From assembly GCA_951812925.1 (NCBI GenBank), contig OX638372.1, positions 89,549,058 through 89,613,057 of the forward strand: a stretch of DNA of 64,000 nt, read 5' to 3'. The DNA is from Calliopum simillimum (lineage: Eukaryota > Arthropoda > Insecta > Diptera > Lauxaniidae). Shown here one piece after another: positions 31,641-42,645 of this stretch. A program made the translations under genes and the position numbers. The notes beneath the pieces were generated by a model that saw nothing but the letters and a program-made list of their open reading frames with translations, did no database searches and was not told where the DNA came from. The stretch's first letter is position 1, and the number at the start of each line of letters is the position of its first letter.

Positions 31641-33540
31641 GGAAAACTATGAGAAACGGGTATTTTTTTATAGTTTTTTTAAGAGTATGTTGGAATTTCT
31701 CATGGTTGCAACAAATAGTTTGATTTTGTCGGGCAGTGTACCCTATTACCTGAATGTGATTTCTATGGTACAAGGTGGGGATATTTCGGAGGTGGTATAT
31801 CCGGAAACGGAGTCAGAAACTAAAATCTTAAATTTGATTTTTCGGAGTCGAGAACCGAAGTCGGTTCCAGATTCGAAGATAAAATATAGGAAACAAATGA
31901 ATACATTGGCCACATATCGTTGATCAATAAACGATAGCGTGGCTGCTAGAAGGAATGTGAAGCATTCCCAGAAATGAAACATTGTTCTTACTTTCAGTGC
32001 TTTTATTTCTTTATTAAATTTTCAATAATTCAACCGTGTCAATTTTTAATCATCCATGGTTACAACTTCCGAATCAAAACTTTCAGAACCAAAGTCGGAG
32101 GTCAAAATAAATCAGAAGTTTCGAACTTTCTGAACCAAGACCAAAGCTCCGTAACATTCTTAGTAGAAACTTTATCACATACTCAGTAAAAATTTTATTT
32201 TAATTTCAAAACCAAAAAGTATTTAAAGTATTTACATATATAGAACAATGCAAAAAAAAAGTATTAATTTTAAACTATTTTGGAATAAATTTCATACTTT
32301 TCTGGAATAAACTTCAAACTTTTTTGCAAATGAATCGGAACTTAATACCACAAAAGTTTCAAATCAATACTAAAGGGAATCAAAAGTAAGAAAAGTAGAT
32401 TTTCATTTTTAAGTGTGTAAATAGTATTAAAGCATTGATTCAATACTACGAATTATAATTCATACTATTGCATCAATGGTATCATCACATTATGGCTGTG
32501 ATACGATCAATAAGGCTTAAGATTGGATTAATTAAATCCTTGCATTACTCCACAGGTCAAACGACGTACCATTAGATTAATATTTTTAGACTATTAAATT
32601 GATATTAAAATCATGCCATTAATATCCGTATAATATTTTTGAAAGTATTATTTTGTTAGTCTACTGTTTTTATCAATAATTTTTGGTTTGGTTTTTTTCT
32701 TTTTTCTTTCGAGTGTATATTGCTCGTTGCTTTTAATGTGTCTATTTAAAGTTTCATATAATAACTCAATAGAATTTTTTTCCCCATCACTTGATTATTC
32801 CAAAAATAAAAACCTTTCACGGTCAAATTTATCCCTTCATGTATTCATAGCCAAATATAGTACAATATGTTTTTTGGTCAATCCGTGAGATAAATGTTTT
32901 TATATATCGATATATCTGTTTAACTCTGCGTGCAGTCAGTGGCAATTAATAACTCAAAAATTGAAATGGGAAAATTTTGTAAAGAAAAACTATAATTGAT
33001 GACTGCAATCCTTGTTATATACTGCTGCTGCTGCTGCATCAAAAATCCAACAACACAAAATATCATCAGTATCTGAACCAACAACCACCCTCATTCAATT
33101 AAATTTTTAGTTGCACGGCACGAGTCGCTGCAGTGAGTGAGCGACACGCTTAACTATCTATTATCTTTTTTGGGTTGCTATCCAGCGGCTAACCTTTCGT
33201 TTATACCCCATCCCCCTCCCTCGTAACATTATTGCTGTGCACAATTTAATAGAGAATTTTCTACAATTTCTGTTTATATGAAATTGTTATTATTTTATTT
33301 TGTTTTTGTCTTATGCCCCGTGATATTTTTATTTTTTGGAAGAAAATTTATTGGAAAATTTATTGCCATGAAACATTATTTTTATTGTTTTGGTTTTTCT
33401 GCAAGCGGAAAATTGTGCATTGTTTTTACAGCATTTTCGTGTATGTGTGTGCGAAAAATCGAAGATATTCCCTGTATACATACATCCTGCAGCGTAACTA
33501 TAGTACAACCCATGGCAGCATTAAACTTTATTTAAAATAA
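31641..33540. other. AT-rich spacer, no gene seen
   Basis: The frames in this stretch (31585-31923, 31974-32189, 32688-32888, 33278-33535) show no family motifs. A small palindrome at 32432-32479 pairs ATTGATTCAATACTACGAAT with the complement of ATTCATACTATTGCATCAAT. A CTGCTG run lies at 33021-33036. Confidence 0.45.
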
Positions 33541-33655
33541 AAATGTATACTATTTCGATAAGATTCTGCATACTGATGTATTTTTTCTATGTACACTCAT
33601 TAAAGACCAGTTTTCAATTAAATACATATGGCTGAAAATACTTACATATAAAGTA

Positions 33656-34564
33656 TTGGGTGTACAACTGAAAAACCGGAATTTGACGGTGGATGTCCGT
33701 ACTAACAAATATCGTGAAAGCTCGAACTTTATATATATGTCATTTTGAAGGTACATTTGACAGCTGTCAAAATCAGTCAACAAAACAATTTTATCTTGTG
33801 TGCATCATTATTATTTTTCACGATGAATAACTTCGAAAATTGGGCAAAAAGACAGCATTTGCGGGAGGTTCTGTTGGGTCATTTTTTTGCAAAGAAAACT
33901 GCTGCGGAAAGTCATAGTTTGCTTGTAAAAGTTTATGGGGACTATGCTCCAGCTGAATCAAGCTGTCGTGAGTGGTTTCGACGGATTAAAAGTGGTGATT
34001 TTGATGTCGAAGACAAAGAACGTCCTGGTCAGGACCAGCTAGGTGTGATCCATTATGAGCTGTTGCCAGGTGGCCAAACCATTAATGCTCAACTCTATCG
34101 TCAACAATTGATCCGATTGAAGCAGAAAGCCCAGGCAGAGCGGCCAACGTATGCGACCAAACACGAGTCAATCATTTTCCACCACGGTAACGCTCGGCCA
34201 CATATTGCTGCCCCAGTCAAAAATTACCTGGAAAACAACGGATGGAAAATCTATACAAATTTTGCCTCACCCGCCTTATAGCCCGGACCTTGCACCATCA
34301 GACTACCATTTGTTCCGATCAATGCAGAATGCCCTATCAGGAATACGGTTCACTTAAGTTCAAGATATCGAAAATTGGCTCGATTCATTTTTGGCCGCCA
34401 AGCCGGCGCAATTTTTTTGGGATGGAATTCATAAATTGCCTGAAAGATGGGGAATTTTGTAGCTTCCTATGGACAATACCTTGAATAAAATATATTGTAA
34501 CATTTTTCCACAATAAAGCATTAAATTTCGCTAAAAAATTCCGGTTTTTAAGTTGTACACCCAA
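33656..34564 (+). mobile_element. mariner element with internal deletion, both ends present
   Basis: The 909-bp element is flanked by TA (33654-33655, 34565-34566). Its ends are TTGGGTGTACAACTGAAAAA and, inverted, TTGGGTGTACAACTTAAAAA, both continuing CCGGAATTT. It belongs to the same family as 38017-41267. Both ends being intact, it could be mobilised if a matching transposase were supplied in trans (inference). Confidence 0.93.
33823..34484 (+). pseudogene. mariner transposase with central deletion
   Basis: ATG 33823 begins MNNFENWAKRQHLREVLLGH as in the full-length copy at 40210. After KERPGQ (~34032) about 0.4 kb is missing, and the frame resumes at DQLGVIHYELL, so the segment with the first catalytic D (TGDEKW) is lost. 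The second D is G (FHHGNARPH). A small insertion near 34250-34260 shifts PPYSPDLAPSD into another frame, and a further stop follows at ~34355. The C-terminal IHKLPERWG remains. It cannot encode a transposase. Confidence 0.88.
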
Positions 34565-35560
34565 TATTAAATTGAATACAAGAGAATACTATGTTGATAA
34601 TAATTTTTTTATACGATTCTGCATTCAGGCTCATTTTATTTGTGCACACTAATGAAAGGTCTAAGTTTCTGCATAACAAGTATAAATGGTTGAAAATATA
34701 TTGAATGAATACTATTTTGATAAGATTCGGTGTACTGACTCATGTTTTCCATGTACACCAATAAAAGACCACGTTGCGATTAAATCCGTATTTTTGAAAA
34801 TACTTATATTGAATATATTGAATTGAAAGAATAATATGTTGATAATACTTTTTTCATACAATTCTGCGTTCAGGCTCATTTTATTTGTGTACACTTATAA
34901 AAGACATATTTGGTTAAAAGTATATTTCTTTACAAGTGAAAAGAAATTAATAAAGCTGGTCTCTGTTTTCACAAGAAGTTTACCTAATGGTGTAAAATTT
35001 AATGCATTATGATTACAAAATGATATCGCTCAAATGATCTTTTCTTATGCCACGTAATGTGTATGACATTACTTCTGCCTCGTTTTTGGATAAAAGCCCC
35101 TTTGAAAAATAGTTCCTCATTTATAAAGAATATTTTGAATAGAATACAAGCGACTACTTTTTGAAAAGATTTTGCATTCTGGCAACGGACTAAATGTCCG
35201 TTAAACAAATTCATTGAAAATATGTTGAATTGCTAGCAAGTGAATACTTATTTGATAAGATTCTGCATAGCGGCCGATTTTTTCTGTGCACATTAAAAAA
35301 ACACGAAGTTAATGGAGAATTTTTTCTGTGTACACTAATAAAAGACTAAGTTACCGTTAATCAAATTCATTTAGTTGAAAATAAGTATAAATAAGTATAA
35401 AATAAATTGAATACAAGTAAATACTCTTTATTTGATAAGATTCTGCATTGAATTGAATGCAAGTGAACACTATTTTGATAAAATTCTTTGTATTGGTTTA
35501 TTTTTCTTGTGTACACTAATAAAAGACCAATTTTTCATTGAATAACAATATTTGGATGAA

Positions 35561-36639
35561 CGTTTTTGAAAACATGGTTGATGCTAATATGACTTGAAAG
35601 TAATATATAATGCTTCGAAAAATTTTCGAAGACAAAACGCAAAACGTCATAATTATAATAATTTTAATAATTTTTTTATTTATTATTTTTTTGCTTATTA
35701 TTACTACTTCAGAAAGCCTAAGGCAAAATGCCGCAATTAACTGATACAAACACATATGATTTTATGCATAAAATTCCCTCTTGTCTCGAAATGGCACATC
35801 TGTTGTAAATATTTCTAATGCACACGCACTTCTATTCCTGCAACAGATTCTTACCCTTTCCGCAAAGTACTAAAAATAGTACTAATTAACAAATGCAGTG
35901 CCACTTACTTATGTACTTAAGCGAGTAGTAGTAGTGCAATTGCCTTGGTGAGAGAGAGCTTATTAAATTTAGAATTTATCCGACTATAGAATGTGGTGAA
36001 AGAAACCACTTTTAAGTACTCAGATATTAAAATAGCAGCAGAAAATGTGACCAAAAATAGCACTAATATATAAAACTAAGAGAAAAAAAAATCAAAATAA
36101 ACAAACAACTCTGCGCGAGACAAGAAAACATGACATTTTGTGGAAAATATCAAAAGGCAACAAGTCAATGTCACTAAAATAATTATGCGTAAAAGTCAGC
36201 GAAAAATTTCAGTCTCTGTGCCTGAAGAGCCTAAAGGAGTGTAGACTACATGCGTACAAGTTATAGTGCCACTATCCATAAACATAAAAGGGAACTTTTT
36301 TTGCTGCGAAAATCTAATGTTAGTTAACGATGCAAAGTGTAAAAAGTAACACAGAGCTACACAGAGTTTCAATACTTGAAATATTCAGACAAAATGAAAC
36401 ATATAGGTTGGTGGTATTATTTGTATGCAACAATTTGTTATACGTAATAAGAGCGACCCAACAACAATTTAATACTTTAGCGCCCTCTTAACAAGATGCT
36501 GCGCTGCACAGTGGTGCCTTTTGGCTTATTTGGTTTATTTCATGCTTACATAACAAAAGGGCCATCCATTTATAGCTAGCTTTTCCCTGTGCGCTTCACT
36601 GCATATTCTTTCACATGGCGATTACCGATTTTTTAATGG
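35561..36639. other. AT-rich spacer, no gene seen
   Basis: Nothing beyond AT-rich sequence is recognised; the minus frame 35516-35755 has no motif. Confidence 0.45.
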
Positions 36640-36995
36640 CCTCAAATCGCCATTATCTTCTTTATTAAACTATTTCTTTAAACTTTTCCGATTGGACTCT
36701 TACTTTCGGAGTTATCTACCTTTAAAGTAAAGGCATTGTTATGTGTTAAGTGTTTTTTGTCCATAAATTAGTTTTCTACTTCAAATGTTACGTACACCTT
36801 TATATGGGGCTCGAGATGTGTTTACTTTAAATGGTGATATCTCGAGGAGTTTGAGTCTAATTGGAAAAGCTGGAAAGTATAATTTAATAAGGAAGATTAT
36901 GAGTATTTGATGCAATAATAGAAATGAGACTACGGCTTTTCCTGGAACTGCGCCATTAGCTTGAAAACAGCTCTTTCTGAAACTTAATCCGTAAA
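36640..36995. repeat. Relic of the CACAGG foldback family
   Basis: AAACTTTTCCGATTGGACTC, TTACTTTCGGAGTTATCTAC and, further on, GGAACTGCGCCATTAGCTTG, AAAACAGCTCTTTCTG match interior arm sequence of 62677-63355. An inverted partner, GAGTCTAATTGGAAAAGCTG, lies at ~36854, so a foldback structure remains. The termini are gone. Confidence 0.6.
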
Positions 36996-37924
36996 ATAGA
37001 AAACATTTACATAAGGATGCATATGCCTAGTCAAAAGTTCATTAAATTTTTTTTTGTTGTATGTGTTATCTATCAAGTAAAAAAAAAAAAAAAAAATTTC
37101 CAAAATTCAAACATCAAAAATTTGATTTTTCCAACGATTTTTCGACAAACGAACCACTGTGCGCCGCAACTCAATAAAAGAATAAAACTCAACCAAAAAA
37201 AAAAAGTAAAGAAATGAAAAAATACGCACGCAAAGTAAGAATCATCTAATTGAGTTGTACGCACACGTCTCCGCTGAGGAGAAGGTATTAATAGAATTAA
37301 GGGAATTATACTGAATATTTCAGTCATATCCGTATGTGAAAATAAGGGAACAAAAGAAAGAAGCATTCACCCTAATGTACGATATCTCTCGTCGTCGTCT
37401 TACCGCAATGCCATAAGTCTGTTGTGTGTGTGTTTTCGTTGAGGGTATACTACACACGTACAAAAATAAAAGATAAACTCTCTCTACGCTTAACAATTTG
37501 GGTATAACCGGTGTCGATAGATGCATGGATGGTATGTTGACATTTGAGGATTCTTTTTGTGACAATATAATGATGTCGCGTGGATTTTTGTAATAAAAAT
37601 TAGACAAAAGCAGAAGGTAAAATTAACATTAACGACAGCAGGCAGCATAAAAAAAGGACACAAGTATAATGGATAGGAAATGGCTGTTAGGGAATATATT
37701 TAAGTGAATTATAAACCTATGGTGAACTATGATATATGGCATTAAAAGGTACATGTTGTTATAAAATTGTGTCTTCAAAATATTGACGCTACTTTTTAAG
37801 AGTTTGATCACTTGATTGTGATGCAATTAAAATAATCAAAATTTCTTCGATAAGTCTTTGTTATGAGTTGACTTTATTTCATATAGTTTTTACTAGTCAC
37901 TCACATACAATGTTTTGACAGAAA
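36996..37924. other. Spacer, no gene seen
   Basis: A-rich and AT-rich sequence. The minus frames 37073-37366 and 37320-37607 are without recognised motifs. Confidence 0.45.
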
Positions 37925-38016
37925 TCTATTTACATATAAGCAAAAGGTTCAAAAGGCTATACTGGAAGCGATTTTTGAGATAATCGAACCAAATTTGACT
38001 CAGACACCAAGAACTA
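37925..38016 (+). mobile_element. DINE-1-like array, left fragment of a copy split by mariner
   Basis: CATATAAGCAAAAGGTTC, GGCTATACTGGAAGCG and TTTTTGAGATAATCGAACCA match the DINE-1-like unit. It stops at the TA (38015-38016) where the mariner begins, and the family resumes at about 41268. Confidence 0.8.
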
Positions 38017-38122
38017 TTGGGTGTACAACTTAAAAACCGGAATTTGACGGTGGATGTCCGTACTAACAAATATCGTGAAAGCTTGAACTTTATATATATG
38101 TCATTTTGAAGGTACATTTGAC

Positions 38123-40140
38123 CAGTGGCAGCGCTAGACCAAATGTAGACGTCGGCGAATCCAGCTTTGCGAGGCCTTTTTCATTTCCAAGAAAGTAAAC
38201 GATAAATAGATTGAGACTAATATATGAGTATTTACACAAGTTTTATTGTTAATCAAATGTTACCAGAAACTACAAAACCAATCACAACTTAAAATAAACA
38301 AATTTTCCGGCTTTTAACCTCACTAAATTTTTTTGAAGATTATGTCATAGTTAACATCAGCCGCTATTTCTGCTTCAATTGACAAAACTGATAATGCAGA
38401 TAGTCTCTCTTGCCCCATCGTGCTTCTTAAGTAGGTCTTAATCAGTTTAAGCTTCGAAAAACTTCGAAAAACAGTGGCTGTAACGACTGGAACTGTAAGC
38501 ATAATCCTGATTGTTGTATAAACATTCGGATATACTTCTTCCAAATTATTTTCTAAAATGTACTGTAGAAGTAGTTTTGCATCGGTAACAGAGTTGAGTG
38601 GATTGGATATTAAAATCAGGAGTTCTTCATACAGTTCATAAGGTTGTATGTAGCTGTATTCACCTTCTCGAAGTATTTACCTATATCATTACAATACTTG
38701 AGAAGGTCCTCTTTTGTTATAGATTTCAAATATTGTAATTGATATCATAAATAAAACCAAATCGTTCATTATATTCGTTTAGCGCTTTCAATCGGCATTC
38801 GGTGTCAACTATGATGGCATCTACCATTGCATTGAAAAAGTTTACTCTATGCTGTGTTTCAGCAGATTACATGGGTTCATCAATATATACAATACCGAAC
38901 ATTCGTTCTTTCTTTTCGATTCTTTTTTCCTTACATTGTGACTCCATTGAACCGATTGCCATAGTTTACTTATACTGTTTACACGTAATACCACACGTGT
39001 ATTTCAAATTGTAAAAATATCGCTTTTACTGCTGCGATTCTACTCTCCCATCGTGTTTCAGACTGAGATTTTAAAGTCAATTTTAAGTAATTTAGTTGCT
39101 ACAATATCAAAACGCTTGGTTGACTTTGAAAAGAGCACATAGATTTTATTGATAAAGCCGAAAAATGTGTTGGCTATTGTAGAAGATTTAGCTGCACCTA
39201 TCAAAAGCAAATTTCAACTGTGGCATCCGCATGGCGTGAAGAAAGCTCTTGGATTTATATCGAGTATTCTAGTTCTAACACCTTTATTAATGGCGACCAT
39301 ATTGGAGCCGTTACCATATCCCTGTCCCCTACAGTTTTGGATATCTAGACCACTTCTTTCTAGTTCTTGTACTATCGAATTTGTTAAATACTCTCCCATT
39401 GTTTCTGCTCCGCTTATAAATCCAACGAAATGGTCATCTATAGCTCCAGTTGAAGAATTGCAAAATTTTAATACTATAGACATTTGCTCAACACGGCTCA
39501 CATCTCTAGTGCAATCGAGTATGATGGAGTAGTATTTTGCTTGTATAACTCTGTTTATAATTTCGTCAGTAACGGATTTAGACATTAATAGAATTAATTC
39601 ATCTTGGATGTCATGGCTCAGATAATGTTGATTAATTTGCTTTTCATTAATACGTTGCAGGTGCTCCCGATGTGTCAGATCATATTTGGCTAATAATTTG
39701 AAAAGGTCTATTTCCGCTATCACTAAAGTTAAGGGATTCTCGATGATCTCTAAATGCAAGATTGTGCAAGGCTACGTAGTTCATTATATCTATCAATCTT
39801 TCAAACAAGTTATACCAATACTTTTGCGATTCCCTAATCAATTTCGCATTTTCTTGATCTATTGTTTTTCCGTGATTTATTCGTTTATAGAAATCCATCC
39901 ATTTTATCATGCACTCCAAGTGTCCTTGACTTAGATCATGTCTTTGCAATATACGTTTCAGATCCTTCCAGTCACAACATCCTTCTTTAACCATTTATGA
40001 CGAATTTGCTCAAACAATTTCCTAGTTTGAAGGAAATAATGGAATTTGAAATTGGATTAGTTAAATTTTTTTTGCGAGGCCCCCTCAGGCGCGAGGCCGT
40101 CGGCAGTCGCCGACACCGCCGACGCCTTCCGCCGCCACTG
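38123..40140 (-). mobile_element. hAT element (ZMYM1-like transposase type), nested in mariner
   Basis: Ends are CAGTGGCAGCGC (38123) and, inverted, CAGTGGCGGCGG (40140). The 8-bp target repeat is CATTTGAC on the left (38115-38122) and CATTTAAC on the right (40141-40148), one substitution. The undisturbed sibling mariner has CATTTGACAGC there, which confirms the insertion point. The right terminus is notably GC-rich (40085-40140). It contains one decayed transposase gene on the minus strand. Confidence 0.92.
38300..39994 (-). pseudogene. hAT transposase, decayed
   Basis: From 39994 the N-terminal piece (DWKDLKRILQRHDLSQGHLE, AFRDHRESLN) lies in one frame. After a shift near 39700 comes YDLTHREHLQ, HYLSHDIQDELI, YYSIILDCTRD (first catalytic D), NCRGQGYGNGSNM and FFTPCGCHS. 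In this family the GYGNG position is GYDNG, so the second D is G. A stop follows CHS, then readable NLLL-AAKSSTIANTFFGF and CDS-like residues to ~39040 with more stops. At 38544-38323 the dimerisation region remains (YPNVYTTIRIMLTVPV, VFRSFSKLKLIKTYLRSTM). Many disabling changes make it inactive. It resembles the zinc-finger MYM/TTF-type hAT transposases. Confidence 0.85.
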
Positions 40141-40209
40141 CATTTAACAGCTGTCAAAATCAGTCAACAAAACAATTTTATCTTGTGTGCATCATTATTA
40201 TTTTTCACG

Positions 40210-41253
40210 ATGAATAACTTCGAAAATTCGAGAAAAAGACAGCATTTGCGGGAGGTTCTGTTGGGTCATTTTTTTGCAAAGAAAACTGCTGCGGAAAGTC
40301 ATAGTTTGCTTGTAGAAGTTTATGGCGACGATGCTTTAGGAAAAACACAGTGTTTTAAATGGTTTAAACGCTTCAAAAGTGCCGATTTTGACATCAAAGA
40401 CAAAGAACGCCCAGGACAGCCAAAAAAGTATGAAGACGAAGAATTAGAGAAGCTACTCGATGGGGATTCGTGTCAAACACAAGACGAGCTTGCCAAATCG
40501 TTGGGAGTGACTCAGCAAGCCATTTCGAAACGTTTGAAAGCCGCCGGATACATTCAGAAGCAAGGTAATTGGGTCCCCTATGAGTTGAAGCCGAGAGACG
40601 TTGAACGGCGCTTCTGTATGTCTGAAATGCTGCTTGAGTGCAATAAAAACAAATCATTTTTGCACCGAATTGTGACTGGGGATGAAAAATGGATCCATTA
40701 TGACAATCCCAAGCGCAAAAAGTCATACGTGAAACCCGGCCAACCAGCCAAATCAACCTCGAAGCCAAATATCCATGGCGCCGAGGTTATGCTGTGTATT
40801 TGGTGGGATCAGAAGGGGCCGTTATGTTATGAGTTGTTGAAATCGGGCCAGACAGTCACAGGTGACCTGTACCGAACACAATTAATACGTTTAAAGCGTG
40901 CCATCATCGAAAAACGTCCGGAAAATGCGACCAGACACAAAGCAATAATTTTTCATCATGACAACGCTCGGCCGCATGTTGCAAGACCCGTGAAAAACTA
41001 TTTGGAAAATAGTGGATGGAAAGTTTTGGCTCACCCGCCTTATAGTCCGGACCTTGCTCCGTCTGACTTTCATTTATTTCGCTCGATGCAAAATGCCCTC
41101 AGCGGAATACGCTTCACATCAGAGCAAAACATCCGAAATTGGATAGATTCATTTTTGGCCGCCAAGCCGGCGCAATTTTTTTGGGATGGAATTCATAAAT
41201 TGCCTGAAAGATGGGGAAATGTTGTAGCTTCCAATGGACAATACTTTGAATAA
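40210..41253 (+). CDS. mariner D,D34D transposase, full-length open frame (347 aa)
   Basis: ATG 40210 was chosen because it aligns with ATG 33823 of the sibling and follows the conserved leader CATTATTATTTTTCACG; the longer frame from 39997 is hAT sequence. Residues 1-110 form the two helix-turn-helix DNA-binding segments, including RPGQPKKYEDEEL and TQQAISKRL; WVPYEL follows. The catalytic residues are TGDEKW (D158), FHHDNARPH (D251) and PPYSPDLAPSD (D286), with exactly 34 residues between the last two. The C-terminus is IHKLPERWGNVVASNGQYFE. Length, order and motifs are those of a complete mariner transposase, with no stop or frameshift. Its element lacks the 3' terminal repeat and its leader is split by a hAT, so expression is uncertain. 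Confidence 0.93.
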   Translation: MNNFENSRKRQHLREVLLGHFFAKKTAAESHSLLVEVYGDDALGKTQCFKWFKRFKSADFDIKDKERPGQPKKYEDEELEKLLDGDSCQTQDELAKSLGVTQQAISKRLKAAGYIQKQGNWVPYELKPRDVERRFCMSEMLLECNKNKSFLHRIVTGDEKWIHYDNPKRKKSYVKPGQPAKSTSKPNIHGAEVMLCIWWDQKGPLCYELLKSGQTVTGDLYRTQLIRLKRAIIEKRPENATRHKAIIFHHDNARPHVARPVKNYLENSGWKVLAHPPYSPDLAPSDFHLFRSMQNALSGIRFTSEQNIRNWIDSFLAAKPAQFFWDGIHKLPERWGNVVASNGQYFE

Positions 41254-41267
41254 AATATATTGTAACA

Positions 41268-41723
41268 TTATACTAAAAGAGTTTTTTGAGATAATCCAAT
41301 TAAATTTCACTCAAATACTAAGGACTATAAATGAACTAAGCTAAAACTAGACGAACTCGGGCAAGAAGGCGTGGCACCTCCTATATAAGCAAAAGATTCT
41401 AAACACTATACTGGAAATGTTTTTTGAGATATTACAACCAAATATCACTCAGTCACTAAGAACTATAAATGCAAGCTCTGAGAAAAAACTGGGCATATTC
41501 GGACAAAAAGCAAAAGGTTCAAAACGCTATACTGAAAACGATTTTTGAGATAATAGAACCAAATTTGACTCAGACACTAAGAACTATAAATTCAAACTCT
41601 CAATAAAAACTGAGTAAAATCGGACAAGGAGGCGTGGCACCTCCCATATAAGCAAAATTTTTCAAAATACTGCTGTGTGGGGTATTTATTCTTTGGCCAG
41701 GCCACAGGTTACACCCTTACTAG
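41268..41723 (+). mobile_element. DINE-1-like element, right part of the split copy
   Basis: Three units with GGCGTGGCACCTCC and TATATAAGCAAAAG precede a hairpin TGGCCAGGCCA (41693-41703) and CTAG ending at 41723 before a T run. The end structure is the same as at 6921 and 11790. Confidence 0.82.
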
Positions 41724-42380
41724 TTTTTTTTTTTTTTTTGTTCGAATCCTACTAGAGTTTAGATGGATAATAAATTTGCTTCCTGCACGATGTTTTTTTT
41801 AGAAACCTTAACCTTCAAAGCGCGGTAGATAAATAAAAACAACCGTTTTTCTATTTTCTACTGGCTTTTTTACAATTATCGCCATTTGATGGAACCTTCT
41901 GAACTTTAAAAAAAAAAATCACATCTGCAGGTTTTGCATTTTAGTTCACTTTCCTCAGTATTTCTCTACACTTTACCACTTTAGATCATGAAGTGTACTA
42001 GTGCTGTTAAATCATTGTAGCATCTTGACAGTTTGAGTAAATTTTTATTGAATACGGCTTGACTTGTAAAAATGTTATCAGATTTTTCAAAATTTTTAGT
42101 ATCCTTCGAACTTTGCAACATATTACAACTTTGTGAAATTTTTTTTGACTCTTCCTCCTCTTTCAATATTTTACAGAAATTTTTTTGACTCAACATTTGT
42201 TGACTTTTTGCAGCTTTTCAGACTAAGGAACTAATTCGGATTCTGCCTTTCAATTTATTTTTTTGTCTTTTCCTTTTACGGTTTTCAACTTTCTTCAAAA
42301 TTTTCAATGTTTTCAAAATTTTCTGATGTTTATGTACCATTTTTCGCATTATTAATGAATTTTTTTTTTTTTGTTTTTTC
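41724..42380. other. AT-rich spacer, no gene seen
   Basis: T-rich sequence; the minus frames 41981-42196 and 42218-42418 have no recognised motif, the second being Lys-rich from a poly(T) stretch. Confidence 0.45.
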
Positions 42381-42384
42381 AATT

Positions 42385-42641
42385 GAGGAGTGGCCGTACC
42401 AAAGGGCCTAAGTACCATTTCGAGGCAAAAGTAGTGTCATTATATAAAACGGGTGACATTTCGTTAGAAATTAATAAAATTGTTTTCTGTTTTCACAAAA
42501 AACTTACTTGATAGTATGAATTTCATGGTATTATGTTGAAAAAATTATAACAGGCAAATAGCCGACTATAAAACAGATAAAAAGTATGACACTGCTTTTG
42601 CCTCGAAATGGTACTTAGGCCCTTTGGTACGGCCACTCCTC
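42385..42641. mobile_element. 257-bp MITE with ~65-bp terminal inverted repeats
   Basis: The left end GAGGAGTGGCCGTACCAAAG, then GGCCTAAGTACCATTTCGAG and GCAAAAGTAGTGTCA, matches the inverted right end almost perfectly. AATT flanks both sides (42381-42384, 42642-42645), either a 4-bp TSD or part of the palindrome, since CAATTG is self-complementary. No coding content. Confidence 0.85.
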
Positions 42642-42645
42642 AATT

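Larger units (their letters stand above)
33545..35560. repeat. Degenerate tandem array, unit ~115 bp, invaded by a mariner
   Basis: A recurring unit reads roughly TTGAATACAAGTGAATAC, ATTTTGATAAGATTCTGCAT, then TTTT(T/C)TGTGTACACTAATAAAAGACC and a variable AT-rich spacer. Copies are visible near 33545, 34570, 34705, 34815, 35135, 35240, 35400 and 35455, with large divergence. The mariner at 33656-34564 lies within the array. Short frames here are repeat translations. Confidence 0.7.
38017..41267 (+). mobile_element. mariner element with intact ORF, 3' end lost, hosting a hAT
   Basis: The 5' terminus TTGGGTGTACAACTTAAAAA starts at 38017 after TA. The leader is interrupted by a 2018-bp hAT (38123-40140) and resumes at 40141 through the transposase gene. 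After the stop codon the sequence matches the sibling at 33656-34564 only to TATTGTAACATT (~41268), then switches directly into DINE-1-like repeat. The 3' untranslated end and 3' terminal repeat are therefore missing, and the element itself should be immobile although it may still supply transposase. Confidence 0.88.

Noticed and set aside
30749..32718. Possible 2-kb element with TACACTCAAAAAAA-like inverted ends
   Set aside because: The ends are short and A-rich, subterminal regions do not match each other, no TSD was seen, and an unrelated mariner relic lies within.
37073..37607. Two minus-strand frames near 37.1-37.6 kb as a possible gene
   Set aside because: Phe-rich from A runs on the other strand, no motif, no plausible splice signals recognised.
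39149..39532. 127-codon plus-strand frame
   Set aside because: It lies antisense to the hAT transposase relic, which has clear family motifs.
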